Shown one piece after another: positions 15,183-24,189 of a stretch of DNA of 35,442 nucleotides. Source of the DNA: a bacterium (lineage in GTDB: Bacteria; Planctomycetota; Planctomycetia; Gemmatales; Gemmataceae); the NCBI GenBank assembly GCA_017308215.1, contig JAFKFQ010000276.1, forward strand, positions 1 through 35,442, in the 5' to 3' direction. Below the pieces are notes generated by a model. It saw only the letters and a list, made by a program, of their open reading frames with translations. It was not told the origin of the DNA and did no database searches. The stretch's first letter is position 1. Each line of letters starts with the position of its first letter. The position numbers and the translations under genes are program-made.

Positions 15183-16856
15183 TTGAGCCCGACCCGCCGC
15201 GACCTGTTCGCCGCCGCCGCCAGCCTCGGCGTCGGCACCACGACGTTCCACCGCGCGCTCGCCGCCGAGGCCGCCGACCTGCCGACCACCGTCACCGCCG
15301 AGATGGTCCGCAACGCGGAGTGGGTCGCCGGCATCGAGTTGACCGACGAGCAGCGGCGGCAAGTCGCCGGCGGGCTGACGAACGCGCTCCGCAACGTCGC
15401 ATCGCTGCACCAGGCCCGGGTCGGCAACGACGTGCCCCCGGCGCTCCACTTCCTCCCAGACCCCGGCCGCCCGGCCGCCGGCAGCCGCGGCACACTCGCG
15501 TTCACCCCGCCCGCCGCCGACCGCCCCGCCAACGACGACGACCTCGCGTTCCTCCCGCTCACGAAGCTCGCCGCCCTGCTCCGCGAGCGCAAGGTCACTT
15601 CGACCGACCTGACAAAACTCGCCCTCGCCCGCCTCAAGAAGTACGACCCGGCGCTGAAGTGCGTCGTCAACCTGACGGAAGAACTCGCGCTGAAGCAGGC
15701 CGCCGAGGCCGACCGCGAAATCACCACCGGCACGCCGCGCGGGCCGCTCCACGGTGTCCCGTGGGTCGCCAAAGACCTCATCGCCTACCCCGGCTACAAG
15801 ACGACGTGGGGCGCCGCCCCGTTCCGTGAACAGACGATCGACGCGAAGGCGACCGTCGCCGACCGCCTCGACCGCGCCGGCGCCGTGCTGGTGGCGAAGG
15901 TGACGCTCGGCGCGCTGGCGATGGGCGACCAGTGGTTCGGCGGGATGACGCGCAACCCGTGGAACGTCCGGCAGGGGTCGAGCGGGTCGTCGGCCGGCAC
16001 CGCGTCGGCCGTCGCCGCCGGGTGCGCGACCTACGGCATCGGCAGCGAGACGTGGGGGAGCATCGTGTCGCCGTCCACGCGCTGCGGCGTCACCGGCCTG
16101 CGGCCGACGTTCGGGCGCGTCAGCCGGCACGGGTGCATGGCGCTCAGCTGGAGCATGGACAAGCTCGGCCCGATCGCCCGCACGGTCGAGGACTGCGCGC
16201 TGGTCTTCTCCGTCATCCACGGCCACGACGGGCTCGACCCGACGGCGGTGACACACCCGTTCACGTGGCCGGCGCCGCGGCCGGTGCGCGAGCTGCGCGT
16301 CGGCTTCTTCGAGGACTCGACGCCCGACGACGTGAAACAGGTGCTCACCGACCTCGGCGTGCGCCTCGTGCCGTTCCGCCTCCCGAACGGGCTGCCGGTC
16401 GGCGCGCTGTCGATGATCCTCGAGGTGGAATCGTCGGCCGCGTTCGACAACCTCACCCGCGCCGGCACGACCGAGGGGCTGAACGGCTGGCCGAACACGT
16501 TCCGCCGCGGGCGCTTCGTGCCGGCGGTCGAGTACCTGCGGGCGCAGCGGGTGCGCACGCTGCTGATGAAGCGGATGGCCGAGGCGATGACCGACGTGGA
16601 CCTGTACGTCGGCGCGCCGGACAACGGGCTGCTGACGAACCTGACCGGCCACCCGGTCGTGTGCCTGCCGAACGGCCTCCGCCGCGGCGCCGGCGGCGTG
16701 GAGACGCCGACGAGCCTGACGTTCACCGGCCGGCTGTGGGGCGAGGCGGAATTGCTCGCGGTGGCGAAGGCGTACCAGGACGCGACCGGCCACCACCTCC
16801 GCCGCCCGGACATGACGCGGGTGACCGCCGAGAACGCCGCTCCTCCGAAGCCGTAG
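15183..16856 (+). CDS. Tat-exported amidase-signature enzyme
   Basis: A 557-residue amidase-signature hydrolase related to GatA. The Lys/cis-Ser/Ser triad is visible: K197 in GVPWVAKDL, S269 in GSSGSSAG and S293 in GSETWGSI. The substrate amide is unknown. The N-terminus MSPTRRDLFAAAASLG is a twin-arginine signal followed by a hydrophobic stretch, so export by Tat is likely; this excludes a tRNA-amidotransferase role. Start choice: TTG 15183, seven bases after GGAG, puts the twin arginines at residues 5-6; ATG 15135 would bury the signal behind 16 extra residues. About 90 residues between the signal and the amidase domain contain TDEQRRQVAGGL, a motif frequent in planctomycete amidases (from memory). 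A TAGAAT hexamer at 15142-15147 may mark a promoter. Confidence 0.88.
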   Translation: MSPTRRDLFAAAASLGVGTTTFHRALAAEAADLPTTVTAEMVRNAEWVAGIELTDEQRRQVAGGLTNALRNVASLHQARVGNDVPPALHFLPDPGRPAAGSRGTLAFTPPAADRPANDDDLAFLPLTKLAALLRERKVTSTDLTKLALARLKKYDPALKCVVNLTEELALKQAAEADREITTGTPRGPLHGVPWVAKDLIAYPGYKTTWGAAPFREQTIDAKATVADRLDRAGAVLVAKVTLGALAMGDQWFGGMTRNPWNVRQGSSGSSAGTASAVAAGCATYGIGSETWGSIVSPSTRCGVTGLRPTFGRVSRHGCMALSWSMDKLGPIARTVEDCALVFSVIHGHDGLDPTAVTHPFTWPAPRPVRELRVGFFEDSTPDDVKQVLTDLGVRLVPFRLPNGLPVGALSMILEVESSAAFDNLTRAGTTEGLNGWPNTFRRGRFVPAVEYLRAQRVRTLLMKRMAEAMTDVDLYVGAPDNGLLTNLTGHPVVCLPNGLRRGAGGVETPTSLTFTGRLWGEAELLAVAKAYQDATGHHLRRPDMTRVTAENAAPPKP

Positions 16857-16920
16857 CGCGGGCTTGAGCTTGAGCCACGCCGGCCGCGCGGGTATGACGG
16901 GCGACCCGCGGAGGCGCCGG

Positions 16921-18024
16921 ATGCGCGAACGGTACGACACGCTGCAGGCGTTGCGCGGGGCGGCCTGTCTCCTCGTCGTGGCGTTCCACCTCGGCGGGGA
17001 GGAGGCCCGGCTCGGGCTCGGGTTCAACCCACTTAAACCCGTCCGCTGGTTCGGCTATGCCGGCGTGGATCTGTTCTTCGTCCTGTCCGGGTTCATCATC
17101 GCCGCCACCACCCGCGCCGACCTGGGGCAGCCCGGCCGGTTCCCGTCGTACCTCTTCCGCCGGGCGTGGCGCGTCTACCCGATCTACTGGGTGGCCCTGG
17201 CCGCCGCCGTCGCGGTCCACGCGGTACTGAGTCCCGACCCGGTACTCGGCCCGGCGCCGGCGCGCGAGGCGACCGACACCCTTCTCCTTCTCCCCACACC
17301 GGGTCAGCCGCGGTTCCTCGCGGTCAGTTGGACGCTCACCTACGAGCTGATGTTCTACCTCGCCGTCGGCGGCCTGTTCCTTCTGCCGGCGCGGGCGGCG
17401 GTCCCGGCGGTCGGCGCGTGGGCGGGTCTGGTGGCGGTCTGGTCGGTCGCGGTCGGGGCGGCACCGGCCGACCCGTACCTCGCCCTCCCCGTCTCACCGT
17501 TCGTGCTCGAGTTTCTGGCCGGATTCCTTCTCGCCCGGTTTCCGGTGCGGCTCGCCGGCCGAGGGGCGGTCGCGCTCGGGCTCGCCGCCGCCGGCTGGTG
17601 CGTCGCGGCGCTGGCCGTCGCCCACGACCCCGACCCGGACCGGCTGGTGAACGACCCCGCCCGCCGCGTCGCTGTCTTCGGCCCGGCGGCGGCGCTGGCG
17701 GTGCTGGCCGCGACCGGGTGGGAGCGCGGCGGCGGGCGGTGCGGGCTTCGGTGGCTCCGCCGCGTCGGCGACGCCTCGTATTCGGTCTATCTGCTCCACG
17801 TCACCGGCCTGGTCGTCGGGCTCTACCTGTCGATCCGTGCCGGGATGACACACGGGAAGGCCGGTCACGTCCTCTGGCTCGGGCTGATGTTCGCCGCGGC
17901 CGTCGGCCCGGGGGTACTCCTCCACCGCTACGTCGAAGCGCCGCTCCTGCGCCTCGGTCGTCGGCGGCCGGCCGCGCCCCCCCCGACGGCCGTCCCAACT
18001 CCCCCGGCGCGCCGGGCGGCGTGA
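16921..18024 (+). CDS. Acyltransferase 3 family membrane protein (OafA/YrhL-like)
   Basis: A 367-residue polytopic membrane enzyme that would O-acylate a surface sugar or glycan. The N-terminus has the family signature: YDTLQALRGAACLLVVAFH, with Arg and the active-site His in the first membrane span, then YAGVDLFFVLSGFI, RRAWRVYPIYW and SWTLTYELMFY. About ten hydrophobic segments follow, ending with SYSVYLLHVTG and a basic Pro-rich tail. No extracellular SGNH domain is present. ATG 16921 is preceded by GGAGG at six bases; two upstream in-frame starts (16864, 16894) lack this. It lies 64 bases after the amidase, possibly in the same transcript. The acceptor cannot be read from sequence. Confidence 0.88.
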   Translation: MRERYDTLQALRGAACLLVVAFHLGGEEARLGLGFNPLKPVRWFGYAGVDLFFVLSGFIIAATTRADLGQPGRFPSYLFRRAWRVYPIYWVALAAAVAVHAVLSPDPVLGPAPAREATDTLLLLPTPGQPRFLAVSWTLTYELMFYLAVGGLFLLPARAAVPAVGAWAGLVAVWSVAVGAAPADPYLALPVSPFVLEFLAGFLLARFPVRLAGRGAVALGLAAAGWCVAALAVAHDPDPDRLVNDPARRVAVFGPAAALAVLAATGWERGGGRCGLRWLRRVGDASYSVYLLHVTGLVVGLYLSIRAGMTHGKAGHVLWLGLMFAAAVGPGVLLHRYVEAPLLRLGRRRPAAPPPTAVPTPPARRAA

Positions 18025-18070
18025 CCGCCCTGCCCCACACGCCCGCCTCGGGGATGGGCGGCGAGCGTGG
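18014..18070. terminator. GC hairpins between convergent acyltransferase and nnrE genes
   Basis: GGGCGG (18014-18019) pairs with CCGCCC (18025-18030) across the acyltransferase stop codon. A second weaker stem, CCGCC (18043-18047) with GGCGG (18057-18061), is flanked by CCAC/GTGG. There is no T run. A termination role is inferred from the convergent position. Confidence 0.3.
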
Positions 18071-18074
18071 CGTA

Positions 18075-18824
18075 CTACGCCGTTGTCTGGGTCTGCCCGC
18101 CAGCCGCGGAATAGCTCTCGACGAGTGCCCGCGGGGCGCCGATGTCGATGACGTGAACCTCGCCCACCCACGCCGCCGCGCCGGGCGCGAGGAAGCCCTT
18201 CTTCGGCGCGACGAACGTCGCGGTGTGCGCGGCGCGCACGGCGCGGCCGAGCGGCTCGCCGGTGTCGCAGTCGAGGCCGGTCGGCACGTCGATCGCCAGC
18301 ACCGGCTTGTTGCTCGCGTTCAGGAACGGGAGCAGCTCGTCGAACGGCGATTCCAGCGGCCGCGTGAGGCCGGTGCCGAACAGCGCGTCGACCACCCACC
18401 CGGCCGCCTGCACGTCGGCGACGAGTTCTTCCTTCCAGGCGTTCCCGGGCGCGTCGTTCGTCTTCAGCGGGCGGGCGTGCGCCCACACCTCGGCGTTCGT
18501 CGCGCAGTCCGGCGACAGCTTGCGATCAACTGCCGCCGCGGCGCGGGCGAACCCGAACTCGCGCCCGGTCTCGGGGCGGACGAGCCACACGGTCACCGGC
18601 CAGCCGCGGTTGTCGAGGTGGCGGGCGACGACGAACCCGTCGCCGCCGTTGTTCCCGGGGCCGCACAGGATGAGGGTCGGGAGGCGGTCCGGGTTGAGAC
18701 TCGTGAGGAGTTCCGCGGCGCCGCGGCCGGCGTTCTCCATGAGGCAGACGCCGGGCATCCCGAATTCCTCGACCGCCCGCCGGTCGAGGTCGCGCCCCTG
18801 GGCGCGGCTCAGTGTGAACGACAT
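18075..18824 (-). CDS. nnrE: NAD(P)H-hydrate epimerase (YjeF N-terminal domain)
   Basis: A 249-residue repair enzyme that interconverts the R and S forms of damaged hydrated NAD(P)H so that a dehydratase can restore them. Motifs: SRAQGRDLDRRAVEEFG, LMENAGRGAAE, the nucleotide loop GPGNNGGDGFVVARHL, VVDALFGTGL and AIDVPTGLDCDTGE, all diagnostic of the YjeF N-terminal fold. The partner C-terminal dehydratase (NnrD) domain is not fused here and not in the window. ATG 18824 follows GGGAG at eight bases. It is downstream of kdgK on the same strand, but two long hairpins separate them, so it is probably transcribed independently. Confidence 0.92.
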   Translation of the reverse strand: MSFTLSRAQGRDLDRRAVEEFGMPGVCLMENAGRGAAELLTSLNPDRLPTLILCGPGNNGGDGFVVARHLDNRGWPVTVWLVRPETGREFGFARAAAAVDRKLSPDCATNAEVWAHARPLKTNDAPGNAWKEELVADVQAAGWVVDALFGTGLTRPLESPFDELLPFLNASNKPVLAIDVPTGLDCDTGEPLGRAVRAAHTATFVAPKKGFLAPGAAAWVGEVHVIDIGAPRALVESYSAAGGQTQTTA

Positions 18825-18910
18825 GACACGTACTCCCGGCGAGCGATCGAGTGAGTCAGCCGCCCGACTTTCGCCCCATGTTACTGACCCGCAAGTAGTC
18901 GAAGTTGCCT

Positions 18911-18988
18911 CGTTAGGCCGGGGCGCAAGCCCCGGTGGACTTCGGGATGTCACCGACACTCCACCGGGGCTTGCGCCCCGGCCTAACG
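18911..18988. repeat. Perfect 29-bp inverted repeat (GGGGCGCAAGCCCCGG type)
   Basis: The arms 18911-18939 and 18960-18988 are perfectly complementary around a 20-base loop. It is the first of two adjacent hairpins in the 287-base gap between kdgK (end) and nnrE (start), both minus strand. Confidence 0.88.
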
Positions 18989-19012
18989 GCGCGGACCACC
19001 TGCGGATCGGTA

Positions 19013-19091
19013 GACGGGATAACCGGACGAGCAGGATGCCGAACCAAGCAAAAGGCCCGGCTCGGCATCCTGCTCATCCGGTTATCCTGTC
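19013..19091. repeat. Near-perfect 30-bp inverted repeat (GGATAACCGG type)
   Basis: The arms 19013-19042 and 19062-19091 are complementary at 28 of 30 positions around a 19-base loop. It starts 20 bases past the kdgK stop on the minus strand, and 24 bases separate it from the hairpin at 18911-18988. It is less GC-rich than the neighbouring genes. Confidence 0.88.
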
Positions 19092-19111
19092 TAATATTCG
19101 GCCGAGAACAA

Positions 19112-20098
19112 TCATCGCCGGACGCGCAGCCCGTGGCCTTGCAGCGCGGCCTCGACCTCGTCGGCGTTGATCCAGGGCAGGTCGCCGGGGATGGTGTGCT
19201 TGAGCGCCCCCATCGCGCCGCCGTACTCGACGCCCTTCCCCAGGTCGCCGTCGAGCATGCCGTGGATGAGCCCTGCCGCCAGCGCGTCGCCGGCGCCGAG
19301 GCGGTCCACGCTCTCGACCTCGTACCACGCCGATTCGTAGAGTTTCCCCATCGTATACCCGACGGCCGCGAACCGGTTCCGCCACACCAGCGGCGCCTCG
19401 CGGCGCGTGCCGGCCACCGCCTTCACCCCGAAGCGCGAGATCAGCCCGTCGGCGACCGCCGGGAAGTCGGCGCCGGTGATCCCGAACAGGAACTCGGCGT
19501 CGGCCTCGCTGGCGATGAGCAGGTCGCACAGGGGCAGGAGTGCGCCCATCACCCGCGCCGCCTCCTCGCGGGTCCACAGCTTCGCCCGGTAGTTCAGGTC
19601 GATGCTCGTGCCGACGCCCGCGGCCCGCGCCGCCGCCAGTGCGGCGCCGACGGCGCCCGCCGCGCCCGCGCTCAGCGCCGCGGTGATACCGGAGACGTGG
19701 AACCAGCGTGCCCCGGACAGGACCGCCGGCCAGTCGAACGAATCCGCGGCGGCGCGCGAGACCGCCGAGTCCTTGCGGTCGTAGAGGATCGAGCTCGCCC
19801 GCGGCGCGGCGCCGAACTCGAGGAAGTACAGCCCGCAGCGGCCGTCGGCCGCGTACTGCACGTGCCGGTCGGACACGCCCGCCTCGCGGACACGGTTGGC
19901 GACGAGCTTGCCGAGCGGGTTGTCCGGCAGCAGCGACGCCCACGCCGCCGACCGCCCCAGCCGCACGAGCCCGACGGCCGTGTTGAGCTCGGCGCCGCCG
20001 ACCTCCAGGTCGAGCGACCGGGCCTGTTCGAGCCGCTGGAAGTGGGGCGGCGCCAGCCGGACCATCACCTCGCCGAACGTGACGACATCGACGGACAT
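19112..20098 (-). CDS. kdgK: 2-keto-3-deoxygluconate kinase (PfkB family)
   Basis: A 328-residue cytoplasmic sugar kinase. It opens VDVVTFGEVMVRLAPP and has GGAELNTAVGLVRLG, the PfkB signature-1 region, and the catalytic signature-2 VDRLGAGDALAAGL with Asp and the GAGD anion hole. The call to 2-keto-3-deoxygluconate kinase rather than another PfkB kinase rests on the overall pattern and on the KDPG aldolase gene directly upstream: together they convert KDG to KDPG and then to pyruvate and glyceraldehyde 3-phosphate. Start ATG 20098 follows GAGAGA. An inverted repeat sits in the 79-base space between the two genes and overlaps the end of eda, so expression of kdgK may be partly uncoupled. Confidence 0.88.
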   Translation of the reverse strand: MSVDVVTFGEVMVRLAPPHFQRLEQARSLDLEVGGAELNTAVGLVRLGRSAAWASLLPDNPLGKLVANRVREAGVSDRHVQYAADGRCGLYFLEFGAAPRASSILYDRKDSAVSRAAADSFDWPAVLSGARWFHVSGITAALSAGAAGAVGAALAAARAAGVGTSIDLNYRAKLWTREEAARVMGALLPLCDLLIASEADAEFLFGITGADFPAVADGLISRFGVKAVAGTRREAPLVWRNRFAAVGYTMGKLYESAWYEVESVDRLGAGDALAAGLIHGMLDGDLGKGVEYGGAMGALKHTIPGDLPWINADEVEAALQGHGLRVRR

Positions 20099-20115
20099 GG
20101 TTCTCTCAGAATCCT

Positions 20116-20195
20116 GGCGAACGGCCGGCGTGAGCCGGCTGGTCGGGGTGGGGTGCCCGGGGCAACAACCAGCCGGCTCACGCCGGCCGTTCGCC
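20116..20195. repeat. Perfect 28-bp inverted repeat, GGCGAACGGCCGGCGTGAGC family (copy 2)
   Basis: The arms 20116-20143 and 20168-20195 are perfectly complementary around a 24-base loop and match the arms at 10401-10522. The right arm (20178-20195) lies inside the eda coding region and supplies its last five residues and stop codon. Confidence 0.92.
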
Positions 20196-20843
20196 TTGTG
20201 CATTGCGGTACGCCTTCACCACGCCGCTGTACTCGCGGGCGAGCGCGGTGATGCGGGCGAAGTCGCCGGCCGCGACCGCCTTCGGTTCGACGAGCTGACT
20301 GCCGACGCCGAGGCACACCGCGCCGGCCTTCAGGAACTCGGCCGCCGTCGTGAGATCGACGCCGCCGGTCGGCATCAGCTTCACCTGCGGCAGCGGGCCG
20401 CGCAGCGCTTTGAAGAATGCCGGCCCGACGATCTCCGCCGGGAACACCTTGACGATGTCGGCGCCGGCCTCCCACGCGGCCACGACCTCGGTCGGTGTGA
20501 ACGCCCCGGGCATGACCAGCTTGTCGTAGCGGCGGCACATGCGGATCACGTCGAGGTTCAGGCTCGGTGCGACGACGAACTCCGCGCCGGCGAGGAACGC
20601 CGCCCGGCACGTCTCCGGGTCGAGCACGGTGCCGGCGCCGAGCAGCACGCGGTCGCCGAGCTGCTTCTTCGCCTCGCGGATCACGTCGATCGCGTTCGGC
20701 ACGGTGAACGTGACCTCGGCCACCGTCACCCTGCCGTCGGCGAGCGCCTTGACGACCTCGACCAGCGGGCCGGGGTCGGAGAAGCGGACGACGGCGACAA
20801 TGCCGCAATCGAGGACTCGGTGCAGGTCGTGTTCGCGGCTCAT
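20178..20843 (-). CDS. eda: KDPG/KHG aldolase
   Basis: A 221-residue class I aldolase that cleaves 2-keto-3-deoxy-6-phosphogluconate to pyruvate and glyceraldehyde 3-phosphate. Motifs: CGIVAVVRF, VAEVTFTVPNAIDVI with the catalytic Glu, LLGAGTVLDPE, and the Schiff-base lysine in GADIVKVFPAE, followed by PTGGVDL. The C-terminal residues GERPA and the stop codon are encoded inside an intergenic-type inverted repeat, so the end of the protein has probably been altered by that element. ATG 20843 has no Shine-Dalgarno sequence, and a TACAAT hexamer ends six bases before it, consistent with a leaderless transcript. It is first in the eda-kdgK pair. Confidence 0.92.
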   Translation of the reverse strand: MSREHDLHRVLDCGIVAVVRFSDPGPLVEVVKALADGRVTVAEVTFTVPNAIDVIREAKKQLGDRVLLGAGTVLDPETCRAAFLAGAEFVVAPSLNLDVIRMCRRYDKLVMPGAFTPTEVVAAWEAGADIVKVFPAEIVGPAFFKALRGPLPQVKLMPTGGVDLTTAAEFLKAGAVCLGVGSQLVEPKAVAAGDFARITALAREYSGVVKAYRNAQGERPA

Positions 20844-20849
20844 GCGGGG

Positions 20850-20855
20850 ATTGTA
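20850..20855 (-). promoter_or_regulatory. Candidate -10 box for a leaderless eda transcript
   Basis: TACAAT on the minus strand (20855-20850) matches the -10 consensus at five of six positions and lies six bases before the eda ATG, so initiation would fall at or next to the A of the start codon. No convincing -35 box is seen at the expected distance. Confidence 0.35.
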
Positions 20856-21073
20856 GGTACGGAGGCCGTGGGGCGGCCGGCCCACGGCTTTCCCGCGGAA
20901 CAGGAACGACACCTGCGTGCCCTCGGAACCCGACCCACGCCGCCGCGTCGGCCCCGGGCCGGCGTGCCGGTCGTCTTCGTCATCAGCGGGTACGGCCGAA
21001 TCCCGTCCCGCCCCTGCCGCCGCCCGACCGCGGCCGCTAGAGTGTACCGGGCCGTGCCCGCCCGGAGACGCTC

Positions 21074-22270
<1,197 letters not shown>

Positions 22271-22298
22271 TCGGGCAAGCGGTCGACGGCTCCGGTTT

Positions 22299-22356
22299 GG
22301 TAGCCGCAGGCTTTAGCCTGCGTCATGCCGAGCGCAGGCTAAAGCCTGCGGCTACC
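22299..22356. terminator. Perfect 24-bp hairpin after the TerC gene
   Basis: The arms 22299-22322 and 22333-22356 (GGTAGCCGCAGGCTTTAGCC begins the left arm) are perfectly complementary around a ten-base loop, 28 bases after the TerC stop and between convergent genes. There is no T run. It probably ends transcription. Confidence 0.75.
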
Positions 22357-22505
22357 GGCCAATAGATCACCGCCGAAACGACACTGGCCCGGGCGGCCTC
22401 CGGCGGATCACAGGAGTGCCACGCGACCGTGACACCGCCCAGGGCTCTCGCCCTGAGCTCGCCCAGGCGCCCTCCGGGCTGAAAACCCGAGCCGAAACCC
22501 AAGCC

Positions 22506-22533
22506 ACCGGCCGGCTCACGCCGGCCGCTCGCC
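22506..22533. repeat. Solitary arm of the GGCGAACGGCCGGCGTGAGC repeat family
   Basis: It matches the right arm of the 20116-20195 hairpin at 26 of 28 positions, but no complementary left arm is found in the preceding 120 bases. It covers the last five codons and stop of the uracil-DNA glycosylase gene. A short hairpin CAGGGC/GCCCTG lies at about 22439-22454. Confidence 0.8.
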
Positions 22534-23364
22534 TTGCGAAGCCTTCGCCCCCGGGATGGGGCGCCCCATCTCGCGGAGCAGCATCTTCATGTCCTCCCAC
22601 GTGTCCTTGCGCATCGCCGACCCGCCCGACGACTCCTCACGCAGGAGCGCGGACGGGTGGTACGTGCAGATCACCGGGATGCCGCGGTAGTGGTGGACCC
22701 GGCCGCGCATCCGGCCGATGCCGAGCGTCGTGTTCAGCACGTTCTTCGCCGCCGTCGCGCCGAGGCAGACGATGTACTTCGGCCGCACCAGCGCGAGCTG
22801 GCGGTCGAAGAACCCGCGGCAGTTGTCGCGCTCGTCGGTCGTCGGGGTGCGGTTGTTCGGCGGGCGGCACTTCAGCGTGTTACAGATGTACACTTCGGCG
22901 CGCTGGAACCCGCACGCGGCGATGATCTTGTTCAGCAACTGCCCGGCGCGACCGACGAACGGCTCGCCCCGCGCGTCCTCGTCGGCCCCCGGTGCCTCGC
23001 CGATGAAGCACACGTCCGGGTCCACCGGGCCGACCCCGAACACCGTCTGCGTGCGCGTGCCGAACAGTTCCGGGCAGCGGTCGCACTTCGCCACCTCGTC
23101 CGCGAGCACCACGAGTTCCTGGCGTCGGGCGGGCGGGCCGTCGGGCACCTGCTCGGGCGCGGCGAACAGGTCGGCGGGCGCCGCGAGCGCGGCGGCGTCG
23201 GGCGGGTGCGGCACGGGCACGCCCCGCTTCACTGCGTCGCGCACCGGGGGCGGCGGGAGCGCGAGCGGAGCGCCCTTCGGTACGAACTGCACGCCCGCCG
23301 CCTTGAGGGCTTCGAGGTGCATCATGATCTGGCGCGTCAGGAACGCCCGGGCGTCGTCGGTCAC
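22516..23364 (-). CDS. Uracil-DNA glycosylase, family 4 (4Fe-4S)
   Basis: A 282-residue DNA repair enzyme that removes uracil from DNA. Family-4 features: the four cluster cysteines as CDRC and C-x15-C ([11 protein letters not shown] through DNC), the uracil-pocket motif [15 protein letters not shown] followed by VGRAGQLL, and the HPSALLR motif. About 85 residues at the N-terminus, rich in Pro and Ala, precede the catalytic domain and are probably flexible. The GTG start at 23364 overlaps the TGA of the upstream gene (GTGA, 23361-23364), indicating translational coupling. The C-terminus ends [13 protein letters not shown] comes from a dispersed repeat arm, and the eda protein ends with the same QGERPA. 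Confidence 0.92.
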   Translation of the reverse strand: MTDDARAFLTRQIMMHLEALKAAGVQFVPKGAPLALPPPPVRDAVKRGVPVPHPPDAAALAAPADLFAAPEQVPDGPPARRQELVVLADEVAKCDRCPELFGTRTQTVFGVGPVDPDVCFIGEAPGADEDARGEPFVGRAGQLLNKIIAACGFQRAEVYICNTLKCRPPNNRTPTTDERDNCRGFFDRQLALVRPKYIVCLGATAAKNVLNTTLGIGRMRGRVHHYRGIPVICTYHPSALLREESSGGSAMRKDTWEDMKMLLREMGRPIPGAKASQGERPA

Positions 23365-24113
23365 CGGTCGAACCCCCGCAGGTCGAAGAGGCGGTCGAAG
23401 TCGGACGGCCGCTCGTGCGGCGACTTCCCGGCGAGTCCCGCGTCCACGAGCGCGAACACGATATGGCCGACCGCCTCGCTCGTGTCGAGCCGGTGAGCCC
23501 GCATCAGGTCGATGACCTCCGGGTCGCGGCCGCGAATGAACTGGGCGAACTCGACCGCCGAGAACGTCGTCTGCCCCGCCGGGCGGCTCCGGGAGCAGTC
23601 GGCGAGCAATCCGGCGACGATGAGCACCGCCCCGTCATAGACGCCGAGCCGGTCCGCGACCGCCTGGTACTGGCGGTACTCGCGCGGCTCGTAGGAGATG
23701 AACGAGAACGCCCCGAGGAACGTGACCGGGCCGACCGCGTCCCGCCAGTCGGGCTTGAGGCGGTAGTCGAAGTGGAACACGCACGCCACGCCACCGGGGG
23801 TCGTGATCCGCCGGTCGGCGGCCGCGGCGAGCGCGAGCGGGCCGAAGGTTTCCGCGAACGTGATCTCGGAGATCAGTTCGGCGAGCTGTCGCGCCGGTGG
23901 GCCGGGGAAGTTCGTTTCCAGCCGCCACGGCGGGTAGAACCCGAGGCCGAGTTGGCGCTGGAACGGCGACGGCTCCCAGTGGACCGGCGCCTCGGGCACG
24001 TCGAGCGCGTCGTACTCCTCGGTGAAGTACGCGTCCGCCTCGTCCGGCCCGGCGAGGTCGCCGGCCCAGACGGAGACGATGCCCGTGCGTTCGTAGCGGA
24101 CCGGAGGGGGCAT
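23361..24113 (-). CDS. Unknown protein with Imm22-like N-terminus and Minf_1886-like C-terminus
   Basis: A 250-residue cytoplasmic protein without signal peptide. Residues 10-70 ([18 protein letters not shown], then [19 protein letters not shown]) resemble the immunity protein 22 fold, whose hallmark is a VSVWxG start and an acidic YF region. The C-terminal 70 residues ([44 protein letters not shown]) resemble the small Minf_1886 family. Both assignments are by eye and uncertain. No polymorphic toxin is nearby, so an immunity role is not supported. The stop overlaps the start of the uracil-DNA glycosylase gene, so the two proteins are probably made together. ATG 24113 has a weak AGGA upstream. 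Confidence 0.65.
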   Translation of the reverse strand: MPPPVRYERTGIVSVWAGDLAGPDEADAYFTEEYDALDVPEAPVHWEPSPFQRQLGLGFYPPWRLETNFPGPPARQLAELISEITFAETFGPLALAAAADRRITTPGGVACVFHFDYRLKPDWRDAVGPVTFLGAFSFISYEPREYRQYQAVADRLGVYDGAVLIVAGLLADCSRSRPAGQTTFSAVEFAQFIRGRDPEVIDLMRAHRLDTSEAVGHIVFALVDAGLAGKSPHERPSDFDRLFDLRGFDR

Positions 24114-24145
24114 GGCGAATTGCTTCCTGAGCCCCGGTTCGGCCG

Positions 24146-24185
24146 CCGCTTGCGGCCTCGCGCTGTAGCGCGAGGCCGCAAGCGG
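24146..24185. repeat. Perfect 19-bp hairpin with a two-base centre
   Basis: CCGCTTGCGGCCTCGCGCT (24146-24164) is perfectly complementary to 24167-24185. It ends five bases before the sulfite reductase stop codon region on the same strand, so it can act as a terminator or attenuator between cysI and the downstream gene pair. Confidence 0.82.
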
Positions 24186-24189
24186 CCGG

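Noticed and set aside
15183..16856. GatA subunit of tRNA amidotransferase
   Set aside because: The twin-arginine signal peptide indicates export, and no gatB or gatC is adjacent.
18911..19091. CRISPR array or tandem repeat
   Set aside because: The two elements are inverted repeats of different sequence, not direct repeats with spacers.
18075..20843. Single operon eda-kdgK-nnrE
   Set aside because: Two long hairpins separate kdgK from nnrE, and nnrE has no role in sugar-acid breakdown, so only eda-kdgK is treated as a functional pair.
23361..24113. Immunity gene of a polymorphic toxin system
   Set aside because: There is no secreted toxin, T6SS or rearrangement hotspot gene nearby; the neighbours are a DNA glycosylase and a sulfite reductase.
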